Shown here: positions 47,241-57,399 of the stretch, piece by piece
Position numbering within the stretch: position 1 is the stretch's first letter
Layout of the letters: each line of letters begins with the position of its first letter
Assembly (NCBI GenBank): GCA_029931535.1
Contig: JAQPZY010001414.1
Span: 1,132,001 to 1,196,000, forward strand
Direction: 5' to 3'
DNA from: Margaritifera margaritifera
Taxonomy: Eukaryota; Mollusca; Bivalvia; Unionida; Margaritiferidae
Length of the DNA: 64,000 bases
Program-made: the position numbers and the translations under genes
Notes under the pieces: generated by a model
The model's database searches: none
The model's input: the letters and a program-made list of their open reading frames with translations, nothing else
What the model was told of the DNA's origin: nothing

Positions 47241-47399
47241 AAACCCAGATCTGGATCAAACCCTGACAAGCCAATTTCCAGATTTGCATGCAACAACCAT
47301 ATTTTAGTATTTTTTGCCATTATTTAATAAGTACATAATTTAAGGGTAATTTCAGTAAGATTTATGGTCAAATTGTAAGGGTTGGCAGGTCTGCTAAAC

Positions 47400-47720
47400 G
47401 TTTAACAGTGTACATGATCACTAGAATCAACAAGTAGGTCACAGTTACCTATTTTTGTTATCGTGGTGTAGTACTCCTCAGGATGCATGCATAGATTTAT
47501 TTTGAAGTCGGAACAAGCAATGACATCCCAGATTCTGGCCCAAATGAAAAAGTGTGGCAGTGGTCTAGTATTCATCGGGACACAAGCAACAAGGTTACAG
47601 AAACTGACATATATATAAGTGCAGCATAAAGTCACAGTGACCTACTTTTGGTATGGCGGTTTAATAATCCTCAGGATATATGCCCATGTAAAGTTTCATG
47701 CCTGTACAAGCAATAGTGTC
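47400..47720 (+). repeat. Dispersed repeat with ERE-like palindromes, third locus
   Basis: Two units carry AGGTCACAGTTACCT (47436-47450) and AAGTCACAGTGACCT (47629-47643), followed by TTTTGGTATGGCGG and CTCAGGATATATGCCCATG. Confidence 0.7.
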
Positions 47721-47979
47721 CGAGAAACTGTCCTAAACATAAAAGCTGAACATCTGTTAACCCCAACACTGCTGCCCCCACTGGTAACTACAACACCAGG
47801 TTTATATTATAAACTCTCCTGCACTTAGTGCTGGAAATCATAAAATGTGTAAAAATTGCTGAAATGACCCAAAAATCTAATCAAGTCATCTCCTATAACC
47901 ATGAAAAAGTGTGTAAATTAAATGGCTTTAAGTATAATAGTTTTTGTGCTATCATACTACAATGGATTCAGGATTTATA

Positions 47980-48215
47980 TATGGATGTGCAGATGTACTG
48001 ATGTACAAATGTACGGATACACAGTCATGCCAATGTACAAATGTAATGATATACAGTCATGTCTATGTACCGATGGATATACAGTCATGCAGATGTACCA
48101 ATGGATATACAGTCATGCAGAAGTACTGATGGATATAGAGTCATGCAGATGTACCGATGTACAAATGTATGGATATACAGTCATGCATATGTACCAATGT
48201 ACAAATGTATGGATG
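47980..48215. repeat. Irregular minisatellite, ~28-bp unit
   Basis: About eight units built from GGATATACAGTCATGCAGAT and GTACCGAT or GTACAAAT with variable spacing. Frames open across it are repeat artefacts. Confidence 0.85.
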
Positions 48216-48232
48216 TGTGTTTGTCAAGAATC

Positions 48233-48664
48233 CAGGGTTCATACAACTCTTGAAGTATAAAATTAAAAGACTTTTATAAACTTTCAAAAATATATGTAAT
48301 AATTTTCAAAGACCTAATTCATAACAGATCATGAGATGTACCATTTTTTTCTTTCCTTTTTTCATATACTTCAAAAACAACAAATTATGGATAAATTTTC
48401 TACCTGTTTTCCTCAACTGCACTCTAAGTAAAACATATCTGGTTCAGAATATGGGCCATTTCCATTTTAATCAATGCAAAAAAACAACATGACTGAAACC
48501 ATTTCTGAAAATTATGCAAGTGACATTTGACCATCCTCTAAAAATTCAAGGACTTTCAAGGACTTTTTAGCAAACATGGTAATTTTCAAGATCTATCAAG
48601 GTCTTGATTTTACATCTTAAAATTCAAGCACTTTCAAGGTTTACATCGACCTGTATGAACCCTG
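48233..48664. mobile_element. hAT-like MITE with CAGGGTTCATACA ends
   Basis: The terminal inverted repeats CAGGGTTCATACA (48233-48245) and TGTATGAACCCTG (48652-48664) are perfect over 13 bp. Subterminal CTTGAA/TTCAAG words on both sides (CAAGGACTTTCAAGGAC near 48550) are typical of this abundant animal MITE type. The flanks CAAGAATC and CAAGGGAC are a weak match to an 8-bp target duplication. No coding capacity. Confidence 0.7.
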
Positions 48665-48931
48665 CAAGGGACACAGCAGCAAAACAATATGCCATCTTCT
48701 GCTATCACAGTGGTATCATAACAGATTTAAATTTTGTGGTCCCCATGACATGTGGTCCTGAAGAAATGGTATGACTGTATGACAGACTGTAGTCTCTGTG
48801 ACAGATGGTCCTGAAGAAAGCAAATTTGCAGTAAATTATGTTTCTCCGATAATACTTACCTGATCACATTACATTAGGATAACTTTCTCTGCTACCTCTG
48901 AATCCAGCCCTCCCGGAAAAATGTCTTTCTG

Positions 48932-48934
<3 letters not shown>

Positions 48935-49004
<70 letters not shown>
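48935..49004. repeat. Compound (AT)n(AC)n microsatellite
   Basis: An AT run (48935-48990) continues into an AC run (48991-49004) without interruption. Confidence 0.97.
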
Positions 49005-49005
<1 letters not shown>

Positions 49006-49419
49006 AAGGGAAACAACTCTTACAGGTTATCTCACCTTTCTATCTGCTAGGTGGCTACTGATATACCCAGTTCAAACCAGTTTTTACTTGAGCGACACCT
49101 TAAAGGATGCTCGCATTGTGGGGAAGGGTGGGTGGGATTATTTGTAATGTGATCAGGTAAGTATTAACAGAGAAACATAATTTACTAAAAACTTACACAT
49201 TATCACTGTAGTGTGAACAAAGGGGATTACCAAACTGCTAACAGCATGAACTGCCCCTGACTATGGGATTTTCAAGTAAAATCTGACAAAAAAAGTAAAG
49301 TATTTCTCACAAACAAAATCAAAGTATTTCTCACACACAAGATCAATCAAAGTATTTCTCAACATCCACAGATCCAGCTTCTCACTTGTTACTGTAGCAC
49401 AACATGCCATGTACAAAAA

Positions 49420-49617
49420 CTGCATATAAGTCGAGTCCAACTGCAAACAACATAGACCCTGATCTGCCATCGCATAATGCACTGGCAGATCAGGGTCTAT
49501 GTTGTTTGTTTACTCCTAACAAACTGTACAGACCCAGATCTGCTAGCACATTACGTGACAGTAGATCTGGGTTTGTGCAGTTTGCAGTTGGACTCAACTT
49601 ATAAGTGAGCACATATG
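49420..49617 (+). mobile_element. Three-way-junction foldback MITE, copy 2 (best preserved)
   Basis: The outer stem pairs TATAAGTCGAGTCCAACTGC... with ...GCAGTTGGACTCAACTTATA at 23 of 24 positions. Inner hairpin A has a perfect 23-bp stem (49447-49469 with 49483-49505, core ATAGACCCTGATCTGCC) and a 13-base loop. Inner hairpin B (about 49510-49582, core GACCCAGATCTG) pairs with three mismatches. Hairpins A and B are related to each other (CCCTGATCTGCC versus CCCAGATCTGCT), suggesting internal duplication of a palindrome. Confidence 0.8.
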
Positions 49618-51074
49618 GAATTAATATCTAAGCCCAGTTCCAGAACCATTCATCCTACTTGTCATAGGCATTTACTGTATATATATGTTTTTATCACAAA
49701 ATTTTAACTAGAATAAAATTATAGCAACAAATTTTTCACTTGCTGAATTTGCTAAAATGGTATGCCCACTAATCTTATGTGATATTTGATTTAAATAGTA
49801 ATTATAAACCAGATCCTGGTTCCATCATGACCCAAACATCAACACACTTCCTTTGAAAAAGTGGGCCAGTGGTGTGATCATAAGGGGCCAACCTCATAAA
49901 AAATTACCTATTATTTACATCGCCTATTTTACGTGTTATTTACATGAAGAAAAAAAACAAACAAATAAATAACCTACTCTACTGTAGGATTCTCCTCTCT
50001 GATGCCTTCAACCATACTCTAACAGTGCTGGAGAAGTCAAAGTCTAACATTGTATGCCCCTCCAACATTATGGTCATCAGTCTTTGTGAACTTTCAGCTT
50101 TCAAGCAATTTTATTAGGGTGTCATCCATCGTTCCAATTCTATCTCTTAGCAAAACTTCACCGCCTTTGCAAATGATAAATGGCACTTCATCATGGTCAT
50201 ATTATTATTGGAAGCTAATGAAAATTGCTGAGATTATAAATTGTTCTTTTAGTTAAAAATGTTAATAAAACAGGAGTGGAAGTTACCTCAATATATTACT
50301 TGAATTTGTTTCATATATTTTATCAAGACTATTACAATCTGGTCACATGCCAAGCTTATACTTAACTGTATAACATTTAGTTGTTACTGTAATGATGCAT
50401 TTGTTACAGCCAAAAAACTCAGGCTGACCAGTTGTTGTCAGTACCCATCTTTCATTTGCACCATTTATACTGTTTTACTAGCCAACATATAATTCCCAGG
50501 ATCAGCATGCAGAGATATGCAAATATTGCATTGAATGTCACTGAGAATGCATGCTTAAATAAGTTCAATTGTATTAGATTTCTCTGAGAAAAGGCCATAC
50601 TTCAAGGAAAGCCTATCCCCCAATTTTAAAAATCTCTAAGCAAATACAGATTCTCTGAATGTATACCCATGCCCCAAATTTTGACCATTTTGTGTTTATA
50701 TGTGCTGTTAGACTGTTCAAGAAATGAATAACACAGCATTCTAAAAGTATTACAGAGTTATATTTTGGTTCCTTGTAACTTATATCAATTACTTTAAATT
50801 TAATTTTCATCACACCTATCTAATTTATCCTACCTTGCCATTAACATTTGGGCTTTGCCTGTATGCCTCATTGTCTTTTCCTCTACAAATTTCTATCTGT
50901 CAAGACATTATAAAACAATAAGCCAATTCATACTATTCAAAATGATTTTAAAAAACGTCCCTCACTTTATATTCAAAGAAATATGGTATACTGATCCTGG
51001 TTGATATGTGCAGTATATACTAATATTCGATATGCACTGGTAAGGAAGTGACTTCAGAGTTCCATCAACGTTTT
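49618..51074 (-). other. Probable 3' UTR and downstream region of CDC16
   Basis: This lies directly downstream of the CDC16 stop on the minus strand. A possible ATTAAA signal on that strand is at 50804-50799 and a possible AATAAA at about 50115-50110; neither can be confirmed. No other coding region was recognised. Confidence 0.35.
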
Positions 51075-51217
51075 TCAGTCTGTACCCTCCATTTCTACTT
51101 CTTTTATAATGTCACTGGCGTCTTCTAACGATGAGGATTCACGCTGACTTTCTGTTACCGATGCAGACATGTCAATCTTTGTGGCAATAGGAAATGCTGG
51201 AATTGTGTCTGGTTCAT
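51075..51217 (-). CDS. CDC16: CDC16/APC6 terminal coding exon
   Basis: The acceptor GTATTCTAG precedes 51217. The frame, entering with two bases, reads DEPDTIPAFPIATKIDMSAS, VTESQRESSSLEDASDIIKE, VEMEGTD and stops at TGA 51077-51075. It encodes the Ser- and acid-rich C-terminal tail that follows the TPR array; this tail is poorly conserved in the family but similarly rich in Ser, Asp and Glu. The split codon with the previous exon is G|AT (Asp). No other exon fits between this one and 53508 in phase. Confidence 0.8.
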
Positions 51218-51908
51218 CTAGAATACACAAGAGTAAAATGAATTCAATCAGCACAATGCAAATGTTACACAATTTCTGATTGATTGAACATCAAAATTTA
51301 TAGCAGTATAATTTGCAATATATTGTAGGGTCTTGGAAATTACCAAAGTGCAAGAGATCCAACTGGGCCTGATACTGCTCACCTATTTAGTTGACATACG
51401 TCAACTTGTGTATGCAAATTCACACAAGAATTGAAACTGTCGAGGGGAAAGAAAAGCTTGGAGCACATAGCTGCTATATTGTCTATTACTCTTAATGTCA
51501 ATTATCTTCTTTCCTAGCCCATCTCAGCATAAAAAAGGAGAAGTCATTTATACAAACAGCATTCTTCCATGGACCTCTCTCTGCTCCTGGGGTCTAGACC
51601 CCGATTCATAACTTAGAAACTGTTTAAAGCCCCACACTTACAATACATACACTTACTTGACATTATAAGGGAAGTTAATCCATGCAGTCAGCATTGATTC
51701 CTGTGTGTGTCCTTACTCCCATGAAGCCCCTCCCCTGGAGTTATTACTTGGAAACATAATTCCCAAGCTATACAAGGGCCATAACTCTACTTTTTACCAA
51801 AACTGACGAAAGCTTAACTTTACTGAAATCTCCTAAATATAAATACTTGAGCCAATCTGGGTTTAAATCCATGAAGTGCTTTAAAATTTACTGAGTGTGA
51901 ACCAAAAT

Positions 51909-52062
51909 TATGATGGGTATACCAGGTTGCGATATGATGGGTATAACAGGTTGTGATATGATGGGTATAACAGGTTGTGATAAGATGGGTTTAACAGGTT
52001 GTGATATGACAGGTATAAGAGGTTGTGATATGATGGGTATAACAGGTTGTGATATGATGGGA
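51909..52062. repeat. Minisatellite, 24-bp unit in a CDC16 intron
   Basis: Six to seven units of TGATGGGTATAACAGGTTGT plus GATA at exact 24-bp spacing from 51911. Both strands are open because 24 is a multiple of three (GCDMMGIT on plus, IPIISQPV on minus); treated as non-coding. Confidence 0.94.
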
Positions 52063-52369
52063 CAAATGGACAAAGGTAAAACTATATTCCCTGCCCCTCC
52101 ATATAACATGGTCAGGCATCAAAATGGATTTTTTTAAATACCCGATAATGCAAAAGAGTATTTGGAAATTGTAGTGTCCTTGAAGTAGTGTCCAGTTCTA
52201 GTCCCTATCAATGAAAAGAGGAACAAATCTGTTTGGACAAAGAAATTAAACAAGAGTCCCTAGAAAGGACTGATACTCTATTGTCTGAAAAGAATTTCCA
52301 GGAATTCAAGATAAGACCATTTCTTCTTTTTAACTGCAGAAACCATCTTTGATATTCTTGACCAATTAG

Positions 52370-53230
52370 ATTTTCAAATTATCCACTGTGGCAGCCATAC
52401 TGGATGTAAGATCAGAACCATTTTCATTTAGGACAAACTAAACACCATTAGAAGATTTTTGGTGAATACCCCATGTTGATAGGACTATCCATTCAAGAGA
52501 ACTAGTGACAAATTTTCAATACTTTCTTTGTGGCAACTATATTTGAGGTCAGACTGGCACCAATTTCATTCAGAACCAACTAAATATCATAATCAGTCTT
52601 CTGGTGAAAACCATATGTCAATATGACTTTCCATTTATTAGGAGTAGCAATAACAAGATTTTCAATATAGCTGCCATGGTGGCCGTACTGGATGTCAGAT
52701 CAGCACCATTTTCATTTAGTACCAACAAGACATAAGAAGTCTTCTGGTGAAAACTCAATGTTGATATGACTTTCCATTCAGAAGAAGCAATAACAAGATT
52801 TTTAAGATGGCTGCAATTATGGCCATGCTGGATGTCAGATTGGTACCATTCTCATATAGGACCATCCAGACATCCTAACAAGTCTTTCAGTGAAACCCCC
52901 ATGATGATATGACCATCCATTCAGGAGTAGCGATAACAAGATTTTCAAGATGGCTGCCATGGTGGCCATATTGGACATCAGATTGGCACCATTTTAATTT
53001 AGGACCAACCAGACATCATAAGAAGTCTTTTGGTGAAAACGCCATGTTAATATGACCATCTGTTCAGGACGAGTAGCAATAACAAGATTTTCAAGATGAC
53101 TGCTGAGATGTCCATACTGGATGTCTGAGCAGCACCATTTTGATTAAGGACCAACTAGACCTTGGGATGAATGTGTGTGAAAAGTTTCATGGCAATCCTC
53201 AAAGCAGTTTAGGAGTAGCGATAACAAACT
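52370..53230 (+). repeat. Tandem/dispersed repeat, ~165-bp unit, with ATGGCTGCC-type core
   Basis: About five diverged units, each running AACAAGATTTTCAAGATGG, CTGCCATGGTGGCC, ATACTGGATGTCAGATCAGC, ACCATTTTCATTTAGGACCA, GAAGTCTTTTGGTGAAAAC and a TATGACCATCCATTCAGGAG-like end. The last unit ends with ATGAATGTGTGTGAAAAGTT. The AAGATGGCTGCC core is close to the YY1 motif. It lies in the intron between the last two CDC16 exons. Confidence 0.8.
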
Positions 53231-53507
53231 TGTGCTAATGGAAAAACAGACAACAGGCCATCCCATTAGCTCTTCTGATCTATGACCACTAGATCTAAAA
53301 ACAACTACTTGTGTTTGTAATTATCATTTGTTTTTTTCTGTCTGCCTTGAACAAAAAATCCACTGATCTAAAATGTGCTTGGGCAGTTTCTCTGACTTGC
53401 TGCACCATGCTTTGTCTCGTGTTTCCTCTATAATTTTTCCTTGACAAAAACCATCTCTCAAACATTTGGTGCATATCTATGTATGTATATGGCAAGTCTT
53501 AGTGCAC

Positions 53508-53598
53508 CTTTACAGGGAGATAACTCTGTCATTAGAGCTTCTATCACATTTCCCAGCATGGTTGTGGAGAAAGCATCATCCCTTCGTATAGATAAGGC
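53508..53598 (-). CDS. CDC16: CDC16/APC6 exon (penultimate)
   Basis: The acceptor TTTCAG precedes 53598. The 91-nt exon reads ALSIRRDDAFSTTMLGNVIE, ALMTELSPCK plus one base and ends at AAAG|GTGCAC. It corresponds to the conserved CDC16 segment just after the last TPR (human ALGLRRDDTFSVTMLG). Entry is phase 0 and exit phase 1, matching both neighbours. The donor is weaker than consensus but is the only one giving an in-frame join to the terminal exon. Confidence 0.88.
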
Positions 53599-54207
53599 CT
53601 GAAATGAAATTAATCTGTATAAGGTACAACGGTTTCAAGATCTTTCTGCATTTAACTTTACTGGAAAATAAGAAAGCTCTGGAGATAAAATTATATTTGG
53701 ACAGGACAACAAATGGAGAAAGTTATATAACTTTTAGAAAAATGCCCATCTCTGTAGGAACATCTTCCCAAGTACCATTTAGGATTACAATGAACTTGTC
53801 TAAGATCCATTGATTTAAAGAATAACAGAAAAAATGGACACAATTTACATTCATAAATGTAGTCAAAAACATTTTATTTACAGCGACATGGACTCATAAC
53901 TTTTTCACTTTGAACTCCCCAAATCAAACGCAAATTCCTTTCTTCAAAGTGACTAAATAAATACCAAGGTTTGTAAAGAATTGTATACATTAGCTCTCGA
54001 GTTCCTGTGAAAAAAGGACTTATTTTCATAAATTCCTGTATCACAGGGGAACATATCTGCAACAAAATCATGACAAGTTGTAGCTTTTAAACCAAACCAA
54101 CCAAAGTCATTTTTTAATGCAATTTATTTCAAATTTAGTATATTAGTTATTTTTGTAAACAAAGATGCATAAAGGCTGAAGCAATTGTAAAAAAGAGATG
54201 TATATAC

Positions 54208-54343
54208 CTTGTGGAAGTAGTCAACTGCTTTGACATTGTCCCCCATCAATGCATGGACATAACCAATGGCAGAATATGTGGAGGGATTCTGAGGTTCTAG
54301 TACAAGTGACTGCTGATGATACTCCAGAGCTTCTTCATACTTC
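54208..54343 (-). CDS. CDC16: CDC16/APC6 exon with TPR
   Basis: The acceptor ATATTTCAG precedes 54343. After one base that completes Lys, the exon reads KYEEALEYHQQSLVLEPQN, PSTYSAIGYVHALMGDNVKA, VDYFHK and ends at a donor AAG|GTATAT. It encodes one and a half tetratricopeptide repeats; the PSTYSAIGYxHxLMG block is near-diagnostic of CDC16. The protein is a scaffold TPR subunit of the anaphase-promoting complex, the ubiquitin ligase that drives mitotic exit. The exit phase is 0, as the next exon requires. Confidence 0.93.
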
Positions 54344-54925
54344 CTGAAATATTGGAGTAAACTAGAAATGTGTCTATACACCGTGGATGCTCCCGCCACA
54401 CATATGCAATTAAAAGGCATGATTTGAAGTTAAACAGGGGCTATTACTCCATAAAATTTTCCTGGAAAACAGTGAAAATCAAACTTGACCTGGTAACTGT
54501 AGATGGTGGACAACTCGAGTTATTGTGCAGAAACTAAATTGGTAACAGACGGATGGGAATCATAATGTAATACTCTCGGCCTTATGGCTGGCATATAAAA
54601 ATGAGGTAAATGCTGCCACAATGTAAAAATGCCTAATTAGTACAAAATTGATAAAACCTGGATGTTACTTGGGTTCTACAGCATGATTTCGGGATTTGAT
54701 TCAGAGCAAATGGAAAATGCTACAACAAAAACAACATATTTTACTAATCAAGAAATTGTATTCTAAAACTCAGGCTCTAAATTTGGTGAAACGTATATTG
54801 TGTGCTTGTAAAAGGACAAAATACTCATTGCAACTTGTGACATGAAACACTGGTAATTCATTTCATTCTGTGGGTATAAATTTTCATGGTTTTACAAAAG
54901 AATACCCTTTAGTTGGTATTTAAAT

Positions 54926-55039
54926 TTGTGGATTAAAGAAGACTCACTGTCCATTGGGTCTTTTTGTGGATTAAAGAAGGCTCATTGTCCACTGGGTCTT
55001 TTTGTGGATTAAAGAAGACTCACTGTCCATTGGGTCTTT
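54926..55039. repeat. Three-copy 38-bp tandem repeat
   Basis: Units at 54926, 54964 and 55002 of TTGTGGATTAAAGAAGACTC plus ACTGTCCATTGGGTCTTT. The array ends exactly at the TTAA target of the piggyBac-like element. Confidence 0.95.
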
Positions 55040-55041
55040 AA

Positions 55042-56602
55042 CCCTTTTCAGACCAAAGCCCAATCAGCCAGTCAGTTGTGTAGAACTGGAAATTTTTTCA
55101 GTTAGTGATGCATCAGCATGAGAAAATGCAGTGATGTTGGTCAATCTGGCTTTACTGGACAAATTTTGCAAATAATTTTTCAAAGTTATACACCATTTTT
55201 AAAAGCACACAATTTTCTTTAAAGTCATATATTTTTTGATTTAAAATTTTCAGATGTAAAAAATTCAGTTGAAAGTAAAGTTAAGTAAACTAAAAAACAC
55301 GCTTTACATTTTTTTTTTATAACTTACTTTCAATGCAATTTTTATATTTGCAACATTCATTTTACTTCCTATATGTAAGTGCATGTAATGTTAGGAAATT
55401 TACACCATTAAAGATGGTGACAAAATAATAAAAATCCACGAAGAATGTCAAAGGTTGTTTAAATTTTATTACATTTACTCGCATGAGAATTGGAGAGTAA
55501 GCAGAAAAAGATCCTTATTGTAAAGTCGACAAAGCTGTTCATTTTGTGTCAGTATTTTTATTCCATAATAAATTCTAATGTAAAAATACCAGTTTTTTTA
55601 CATTTATTTTGATCCATTTATAGGAATGTAGTAAAATTTCATAATATTATGCACACATTCAACCTCGGTATATAGGCGAACTTAATGAGCAGTGAAGTTC
55701 ACAAAATGTCCAACTAGCTTGAAAACCATCAAAGTCTTCATCATCTTCAATATCCGAGTCAATAATACCAATTAACTAGTTATCATTCACTCAGTTCATT
55801 TCCATGTAGTCAAGATCACAATCCCCACTTCCTAAAATATCAATTTCCTCCACAAAATTGTCTATATTTTCATCAAAATCAACATTTACACCACTGTCAT
55901 CACATGCCGCTTCAGTACTGTCTGCCATTTTGATCTCTGCATGTTGAAATTCGGTTTTGAAATAAAATTTTCTGTTAACCAGTTATCATCATCTCTGTTC
56001 ATTTCATCGAAGTCATGATAACTATCTGCACTGCATAAAACATCAATTTTCCCAACAAAACTGTCTATATTTTCATCAAAATCAACATCCACAACACTGC
56101 CATCATTTGCCGCTTTAGTCCACCATGTTGATCTCCACATGTTAAAACTCATGTTTGAAATAAAATTTTCAGATAAACCGTTATCATCAACTCCGTTCAT
56201 TTTGATGAAGTAAAGATAACTGCTAAAAATTTAAACTGCTAAAAATTTAAATTTTCCAACGAAATTGCCTTTATTTTTGACTAATTCTGTGAGCACATAA
56301 CTGACATCACTTGCCTCTTAAGTACTGACCTCCATTTTGATCTCCGCACATTAAAACTCAATTTTTAAATCATATTTTTACCAGTTTTGGTGGTTTTTAA
56401 ACTCATTCTGTGACTGCATTTGTGTACCTTCTACCTTTATTTCCTTCTTTTCAAAAGGGTACATGTAAAATGATGACATATTACACGGTTAAATGCACAC
56501 TTCCATGAAGTGGTTGAAGGAATGTAGTGAACATATGACCGGAATTGTATCCCACTGGAAAAGGTAAAAGTACAACTGGAATCATATCCTGTCAGAAAAG
56601 GG
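55042..56602 (-). mobile_element. piggyBac-like element, non-autonomous, in a CDC16 intron
   Basis: TTAA flanks both sides (55038-55041 and 56603-56606). The ends are CCCTTTTCAGACC at the left and, inverted, CCCTTTTCTGACA at the right, the CCC-start form usual for piggyBac TIRs. Subterminal near-repeats (GGAATTGTATCCCACTGGAAAAGG and a diverged GGAATCATATCCTGTCAGAAAAGG form, in part) lie at the right. Inside, the minus strand carries acidic frames from about 56200 to 55730 in which a unit of about 220 bp coding VDFDENID and VGKIDVL or EEIDILGSG is present two to three times. It resembles the acidic N-terminal region of piggyBac transposases but the catalytic domain is absent. Confidence 0.65.
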
Positions 56603-56774
56603 TTAAATTGGTGATTTCTAGAAACAACAAAATCAACAAAAATTGGTACCTCATGAAAAATAATGATTCTTAATACATGACAACCATTTTGAATACACAA
56701 ACAATACACAATATTATTTAACTCATTTCATAAATGTCATATCTAATGAAAACATAAGATCCTCTACAACTCAC

Positions 56775-56900
56775 TTCAATTTACGACAGGTGTGTCCCAG
56801 GTTGTTCAGCAGAGGTTCCCACTTTTCCACCATCACCTCCTTATTGAAAGCCTGGACTTTTTCTAGTGCATCTTTGAAGTACTTTTCTGCCTGGACCCAA
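56775..56900 (-). CDS. CDC16: CDC16/APC6 exon with TPR
   Basis: The acceptor TCTTACCAG precedes 56900. After one base that completes Asp, the exon reads WVQAEKYFKDALEKVQAFNK, EVMVEKWEPLLNNLGHTCRK, L and exits with AA before a perfect donor GTGAGT. The match to the CDC16 family (human AEKWFLDALEKI... KWEPLLNNLGHVCRKLK) is very close. It encodes a TPR helix pair in the superhelical array used for dimerisation and for contact with other APC subunits. Phase 2 on both sides fits the neighbouring exons. Confidence 0.93.
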
Positions 56901-57274
56901 CTGGTAAGAAGAGTTCATTTACAATTTGCATTGAAAACTGCAATTATAACGCACACACAAAAATTGAAAAACATTCAAAACTTCTCTTTAAGCTTTTGCC
57001 AAAATTTACTTCCATCCCCCCTCTCCCAACCCAACCCTACTTGGCACCATAGTCACAAAATTGTTCAGGCATAAAATCTGAACATAGACTTAAATTAGGA
57101 ACATTTCATTTTCAGTAACCTTATCGAGTCATAGGTTGAATTAGTAAAACTTAAGAATTAGCATAATATTAGTTTCTCCATAAAAAAGACAAATAATTCA
57201 CTGATGTGGAAGTTATCAAGTATATTTCCTAAGTATGGAGTCAAAAATCCGAGTCCAATTTTTGGCACAAACGT

Positions 57275-57351
57275 TTCAAAACTGTGGGGCCAAGTGTTGA
57301 CCCATAAGCAAAATTCAAAACTGTGGGGCCAAGTGTTGGCCCATAAGCAAA
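57275..57351. repeat. Two-copy 39-bp tandem repeat
   Basis: TTCAAAACTGTGGGGCCAAG plus TGTTGACCCATAAGCAAAA is duplicated in tandem at 57275 and 57314 with one or two changes, in a CDC16 intron. Confidence 0.92.
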
Positions 57352-57399
57352 GACTTTTAAGCATATTTTGGTACAGAATTGTTGACTAAACTACAAAAA

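Noticed and set aside
56790..57074. 94-codon plus-strand frame
   Set aside because: It overlaps the CDC16 exon 56900-56775 on the opposite strand, which matches a known protein with consensus splice sites.
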